From contig CANRIL010000004.1 in the NCBI GenBank assembly GCA_947630625.1, forward strand, positions 1-64,000: DNA of 64,000 bases, written 5' to 3'. The translations under genes were made by a program, and so were the position numbers. The notes under the pieces are model-generated. The model saw nothing but the letters and a program-made list of their open reading frames with translations, was not told the origin of the DNA and searched no databases. Below, piece by piece: positions 60,278-64,000 of this stretch (positions are counted from its first letter, which is position 1; the number at the start of each line of letters is the position of its first letter). This DNA comes from an uncultured Clostridia bacterium. Its GTDB lineage: Bacteria; Bacillota; Clostridia; Oscillospirales; CAG-272.

Positions 60278-60371
60278 GCGGCGTTTTCGCGCGATATTTT
60301 AAAAGCATTGAGATGACCATCCCCAAAGATAAAAGCGTACCCGCCGTTTTGTCGGCACGTTAAAGCGCATT

Positions 60372-61298
60372 TTAAACCCACAGATCGCGGTTTTCGTAGC
60401 AGAGGATCGTTTCTTCAAGCCAGTATGCAAATTCGGTCCCCGGAGGATAGCTCGGTTCAAACGATTTTAGCGTTCTGTAAAGCTCCCTTCCGTCGCCAAC
60501 GTCGTGCCATATATCGGCGAAGATAAAGTCAAATCCCATTGCGGGCGCCTTATCCCTTGCAAACGACACAGCATCCGCGATAATGACGCTGATTTTTTCC
60601 GGGCGCGAAAACTGCGGCAGGATCACGGTGCGGAAGAGTTCCGCCGCCGCCTCCGATCGTTCAACAACGGTCACGCTCTCGACCTTGTCCGAAAGCGAGC
60701 ACATATACGCGAAATATCCGAGCCCGAGCCCATACGTGAGGACCCTGCCATGCGCTTTCCCGACGGCGGGCAGCGTCGTAACTGTTTCGTTCGGCATCAG
60801 CGTCATCCATTCCCTGCCGCCCTCGAGGACGGCGGGATACGAGAATCCGCGCATGAAAAAGCCGAGCTGCGGGATCAGCTCGCCCTGCCCCGTCAGGAGA
60901 AAATCATGGCATACAAACGCCTCGCACGGGGAAAGCGACATGATCCGCGTCTCCCAGCTGCCGATGCGTTTTTCTTCGATTTTAATATTTTTATAATACG
61001 GATCAGCTTCAAATTCCGCCGGATCGAGCTCGTGCACCATCGGGACAAAATAGTTCCGAAAATGCGCCCTGTCGGCTCCGGTCGAATCAAGGCCGCAGAA
61101 AATCGCGAGCAGCTCCGCGAATGCGCGTTCGCGGCTCATCCCGCCCTCCCGCGCGAGCTCTTCAACCATGTCGGGCTTTATCGCGTCGGGAGTTAAGTTC
61201 AGATAAAGTGAGATCAGCTCCGCCGTGCGGGAATTGAGCCGCCTTATCTCGTCGCGCGGCAAAATTCTTTTGGGCATCGCACCATTGCCGGGCGTCAT
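60372..61298 (-). CDS. Class I SAM-dependent methyltransferase-like protein (spermidine-synthase-like fold)
   Basis: 308 residues. The C-terminal half has a Rossmann fold with RVLTYGLGLGYFAYM (motif I), ESVTVVERSEAAAELF (motif II), VIIADAVSFARD and FDFIFADIWHDVGDG. This resembles spermidine-synthase-type and related hypothetical methyltransferases. The N-terminal half is helical, with no domain I recognise. The substrate is unknown. It starts inside the coaW stop (4-base overlap), so both are co-translated. Confidence 0.75.
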   Translation of the reverse strand: MTPGNGAMPKRILPRDEIRRLNSRTAELISLYLNLTPDAIKPDMVEELAREGGMSRERAFAELLAIFCGLDSTGADRAHFRNYFVPMVHELDPAEFEADPYYKNIKIEEKRIGSWETRIMSLSPCEAFVCHDFLLTGQGELIPQLGFFMRGFSYPAVLEGGREWMTLMPNETVTTLPAVGKAHGRVLTYGLGLGYFAYMCSLSDKVESVTVVERSEAAAELFRTVILPQFSRPEKISVIIADAVSFARDKAPAMGFDFIFADIWHDVGDGRELYRTLKSFEPSYPPGTEFAYWLEETILCYENRDLWV

Positions 61299-62140
61299 TT
61301 TACATCCTTATACGAAAGAGCTGCGCCGATAACGGTTGAAAAGCTCGAATACTCCGGGATCACGAAATTTATCCCGAAATAATCTGTGAGCGCCGTGAAA
61401 ATATCGTGCGCGGGGGACGCCGTCGTGAGGTTTCCGGTGAGAACGATATCCTTCACATCGAACGAGCGCGAAGCGAAGATCGCCATCATCGCGACCGTTT
61501 CATATACCATATTGAAAAGGCCGAGCGCGATATCGGAATTCGTTGCAAATCCGCTGATGTTGCCGAAGTTTGCTGCCGTAAGCCTTGAGGAAACGCCGCC
61601 TATGTCCTTGCGCGTCATGTCCCCGACGAAAAGGTCTATATTTTCGATTTTGCCGTCCTTCGCCAGCGCCTCAATATCCTCGATATTGTCCGTGCCGAGC
61701 AGCTTTCTTGAAAGCCCCAAAAGCGTACCGCCGCCGACTCCGGTACCGCCGAGATACTGCGGCTCGCAGCCTCGCTTTGAATATACGAGCGCCGTGCCCG
61801 TGCCGAGGCTCGCGACGACGGCGCGGTCAAGCCCGGACAGATACAGCCCGCCGAGCCCGATGCAATTGAATTCGCCGGCGTGAACGCACGGGAGAGAATA
61901 GATCGGCTTTTCGATGAATGTGGAGCCGACGCCTGTAAGCATGACGCATTCGATGTCTGAAAGCGACAGCGAATTTTCGTCCGTGAATTTTCCGAACGCG
62001 CCGTAAAGCGAAGTCAGGGGGTCTGCGGCACGGACAAACAGCGGCTTTATAAGCGTATCCTCATTCATATTTTCGGCGTCGCGAAAGCCGACGATCTTCG
62101 TCGTACTTCCTCCAACGTCAATTCCTATGATCGCCCTCAT
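61295..62140 (-). CDS. coaW: Type II pantothenate kinase
   Basis: ASKHA-fold kinase that phosphorylates pantothenate, the first step of CoA synthesis. Seen are IIGIDVGGSTTKIVGF, GVGSTFI, SLGTGTALV, GGTGVGGGTLLGLSR and LTGNLTTASPAHDIF, all diagnostic for the CoaW family. I use the ATG at 62140 (GGAGAC upstream); the track start adds 25 residues. It overlaps the downstream methyltransferase-like gene by 4 bases and is divergent from the HAD phosphatase. Confidence 0.93.
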   Translation of the reverse strand: MRAIIGIDVGGSTTKIVGFRDAENMNEDTLIKPLFVRAADPLTSLYGAFGKFTDENSLSLSDIECVMLTGVGSTFIEKPIYSLPCVHAGEFNCIGLGGLYLSGLDRAVVASLGTGTALVYSKRGCEPQYLGGTGVGGGTLLGLSRKLLGTDNIEDIEALAKDGKIENIDLFVGDMTRKDIGGVSSRLTAANFGNISGFATNSDIALGLFNMVYETVAMMAIFASRSFDVKDIVLTGNLTTASPAHDIFTALTDYFGINFVIPEYSSFSTVIGAALSYKDVK

Positions 62141-62200
62141 GTATTGTCTCCGAATTTGTAAAATTATTTTGATTTTTGCATCTTTAATAATATCACAAGG

Positions 62201-62229
62201 TTGAAAAAAATGCAAGACGGTGGTATACT
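62201..62229 (+). promoter_or_regulatory. Promoter of the HAD phosphatase gene
   Basis: TTGAAA (62201-62206) and TATACT (62224-62229) are 17 bases apart. The track's start for the HAD gene lies inside this promoter, which supports the downstream start. Confidence 0.85.
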
Positions 62230-62260
62230 GTTAGAAGATAAAATGAAACGGAGACGCCAT

Positions 62261-63082
62261 ATGGTATCGCCCGAAATTTTAAGGGACAAAAAGCTCTACA
62301 TATTCGACCTCGACGGGACGATATATCTCGGCTCAAAGCCATTCGACTTTGCGGTGCGGTATATCGAGAAGCTGCGAGCGTCCGGGCGCTGTGTCATGTT
62401 TTTCACGAACAACGCCTCGCACAGCCAATCATTCTATTATACTAAGCTGTCGGCGCTCGGCTTTGACCCGCAGCGGGGCGAGATCATGACCGCGGGGGAC
62501 GTTACGGCGGAATTTATCATGCGTCGCCGCCCCGGCGCGTCCGTCTACCTGCTTGGCACGAGCGAGCTTAGAAGGGATTGGCGCGTTCGCGGCATCAGGC
62601 TGATCACGGACGACGACGTTGTCCTCGGCGAGCGCGCGGATATAGTCGTCTCAAGCTTTGACACGGAGCTGACGTATGAAAAGCTGACCCACGCCGTAAG
62701 ACAGATTCGTCTCGGCTCGGAATATCTGTGCACTCATCCTGATCGCGTGTGTCCGACCGAGGACGGCTTCATTCCCGACAGCGGCGCGATCGCTTCCGCG
62801 ATCACGACGGCTACCGGCGTGGTCCCGCAGTTTTTCGGGAAGCCGGGGCGCGAAACGATGGAAATGATCTTAGAGGTGACGCGGCGTCGCCCCTCGGAGC
62901 TGTGCGTCTTCGGCGACAGGCTTTATACTGACATTGCGCTCGGAAAAAAGAACGGCATAACGTCGTGTCTCGTTCTGACCGGGGAAACGACGGAAGCGGA
63001 ACTCCGTTCCGTGCCGAGCGACAGCATGCCCGATATCGTTCTTCCCTCGCTTGCGGAAGCAGACGAGGCGACTTTCGGATAA
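62261..63082 (+). CDS. HAD-IIA family phosphatase (NagD/Pho13-like)
   Basis: 273-residue sugar-phosphate-type phosphatase. Motif I is LYIFDLDGTIYLG (Asp16, Asp18), motif II FFTNNAS, the lid region is typical of subfamily IIA (C2 cap), and GKPGRETMEMI with FGDRLYTDIALGKKNGI is motifs III and IV. The substrate is not predictable (for example phosphoglycolate or UMP). GGAGAC precedes the ATG at 62261. It is transcribed divergently from coaW from its own promoter. Confidence 0.92.
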   Translation: MVSPEILRDKKLYIFDLDGTIYLGSKPFDFAVRYIEKLRASGRCVMFFTNNASHSQSFYYTKLSALGFDPQRGEIMTAGDVTAEFIMRRRPGASVYLLGTSELRRDWRVRGIRLITDDDVVLGERADIVVSSFDTELTYEKLTHAVRQIRLGSEYLCTHPDRVCPTEDGFIPDSGAIASAITTATGVVPQFFGKPGRETMEMILEVTRRRPSELCVFGDRLYTDIALGKKNGITSCLVLTGETTEAELRSVPSDSMPDIVLPSLAEADEATFG

Positions 63083-63144
63083 AATTGAATCAGATCACGC
63101 GCTTCTGGCAATAATAACCAAAACAAATAGTAAGGAGAACCGAG

Positions 63145-63915
63145 ATGGACCCGAAAAACATCGAAAGAGCCGCGATTTACACGCTGATAATTATTCTTTC
63201 CGCCGCACTTATTGCCGGGGCTGCGGCGCTCGTCGTTCATTTTTCCCGTAAAGCGCCGGATGATCCGTCAGGCAGCAATTCACAGTCTGAAATGCACATT
63301 TCCCCTGAAAATACGCAGGGCGAGCCTGAAAATACTCTCTCCACGCCCGAAACTCAGGACAATAACACAGCGGGGACAGACGAAGGAACAAATACGGCTG
63401 AGCCGCCCGCCGAAACGGAAACATCATTTGTCCCGGTCAAAGTTACGACTTATGATGAGCCGAAAACGATGTATGCGATGTATAACACAAACGCGAGAGA
63501 AAGCTATACGACGGCAAGCGTCATCCTCGGAATGTTCTATCAGGGCGATGAGATCACCGTAATAGGTCAGACTGACAACGGCTGGTATCAGGTCAAGTAC
63601 GGCACATATAAAGCATACATCCGCGCAGACCTTTTGACAGACAAAAAGGAAGAAGCCGAGACGACCATCAAAGTATACAAAACGCCGAAAATCATGTACA
63701 CCACAGGCGAAATAAACATCCGCCGGAGCCACACGACAAATTCCGAGCTTATCGCAACGGTACCATTAGGGACTGAGATCACGGTTACGGGCGAAACGGA
63801 TAACGGATGGTATCAGGTCAAATATAATGACGAAGAAGCTTATATCAAGTCCGATCTTCTCACGTCGACCAAACCCTCGGCCGACTCCCCTGCCGAAACG
63901 AATCAGCCCGCGTAA
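63145..63915 (+). CDS. Membrane-anchored protein with two SH3b repeats
   Basis: 256 residues. A basic N-terminus and one membrane helix (AIYTLIIILSAALIAGAAALVVHF) are followed by a Ser/Glu/Thr/Pro-rich linker (about 40-90) and two bacterial SH3 repeats sharing DEITVIGQTDNGWYQVKYG and TEITVTGETDNGWYQVKYN, each ending in AYI.DLLT. SH3b domains usually bind cell-wall peptides, so this is probably a wall-associated surface protein. No catalytic domain is present. AAGGAG precedes the ATG. Confidence 0.88.
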   Translation: MDPKNIERAAIYTLIIILSAALIAGAAALVVHFSRKAPDDPSGSNSQSEMHISPENTQGEPENTLSTPETQDNNTAGTDEGTNTAEPPAETETSFVPVKVTTYDEPKTMYAMYNTNARESYTTASVILGMFYQGDEITVIGQTDNGWYQVKYGTYKAYIRADLLTDKKEEAETTIKVYKTPKIMYTTGEINIRRSHTTNSELIATVPLGTEITVTGETDNGWYQVKYNDEEAYIKSDLLTSTKPSADSPAETNQPA

Positions 63916-63941
63916 ATCGGAATCAATATGACGTAATAAAA

Positions 63942-63966
63942 GGAGCGGCGCGCCGCTCCTTTTTGC
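63942..63966 (+). terminator. Terminator after the SH3b gene
   Basis: GGAGCGGC and GCCGCTCC form a perfect stem around GC, followed by TTTTT. Confidence 0.9.
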
Positions 63967-64000
63967 TATGTTCGTATTAAAGTCCAATTAAGGCAACTTA

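Overview
The window looks like a chromosomal segment of an endospore-forming member of the Clostridia (Bacillota), probably an uncultured gut Oscillospirales-type organism. The support is a complete spoIIIAA-AH operon, a CotF-like spore protein, the clostridial rplU-prp-rpmA arrangement with an N-terminally extended L27, a short archaeal-type prolyl-tRNA synthetase, and plant or host glycan hydrolases of families GH2, GH27 and GH31. Most genes prefer G or C at third codon positions. The stretch from about 6 to 16 kb looks more balanced or AT-leaning and may have a different history. No taxonomy search was possible.

Layout. 0-6 kb: an AraC regulator broken by an in-frame amber stop, divergent from a beta-mannosidase and an alpha-xylosidase. 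6-8 kb: two unrecognised genes and a truncated ridA. 8-16 kb: a sulfur and metal region (tcdA, a tiny Cys-rich protein, an HMA/SafE-like/cupredoxin fusion, a DUF2318-like lipoprotein, cysK, an Fe-S-type Rrf2 regulator, a LysR regulator, metY preceded by a cysteine-containing leader peptide), ending in tRNA-Leu(CAG), whose 5' leader holds two copies of a 61-bp tRNA-mimicking hairpin repeat. 16-20 kb: fhs, a YfcE phosphodiesterase and two ferritin-like small proteins. 20-25 kb: spoIIIAA-AH. 25-31.5 kb: an MFS transporter, an aminotransferase, trpS, a WecA/TagO-like enzyme and a VanY-like carboxypeptidase. 31.7-39.3 kb: a phosphonate locus and its switch. 39.5-47 kb: nucleoside salvage (cdd, deoB, deoD, deoC), rplU-prp-rpmA, a Cys-rich protein, a P-loop protein and pgi. 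47-64 kb: a DacF-like carboxypeptidase, tRNA-Leu(GAG), DegV, a rearranged oligopeptide-binding lipoprotein, a CBS protein, alpha-galactosidase, rodA, proS, two membrane proteins with homoserine dehydrogenase, a methyltransferase-like protein, coaW, a HAD phosphatase and an SH3b protein.

The most notable system is at 31.7-39.3 kb. Five minus-strand genes encode a winged-helix/nucleotidyltransferase fusion, an APC permease, a 2-aminoethylphosphonate aminotransferase, PEP mutase and phosphonopyruvate decarboxylase. Together they are sufficient to make 2-aminoethylphosphonate from PEP and probably to activate it with CTP. Upstream is a 328-bp segment bounded by 20-bp perfect inverted repeats (38052-38071 and 38360-38379). 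It contains a near-consensus promoter (TTGATT-17-TATAAT) that now points away from the operon, and a terminator. A tyrosine recombinase gene abuts it, with its stop codon inside the right repeat. I read this as a cis-encoded invertible promoter that phase-varies phosphonate synthesis, captured here in the OFF orientation. The repeats, promoter and recombinase motifs are visible in the sequence; the inversion itself and the regulatory effect are inference.
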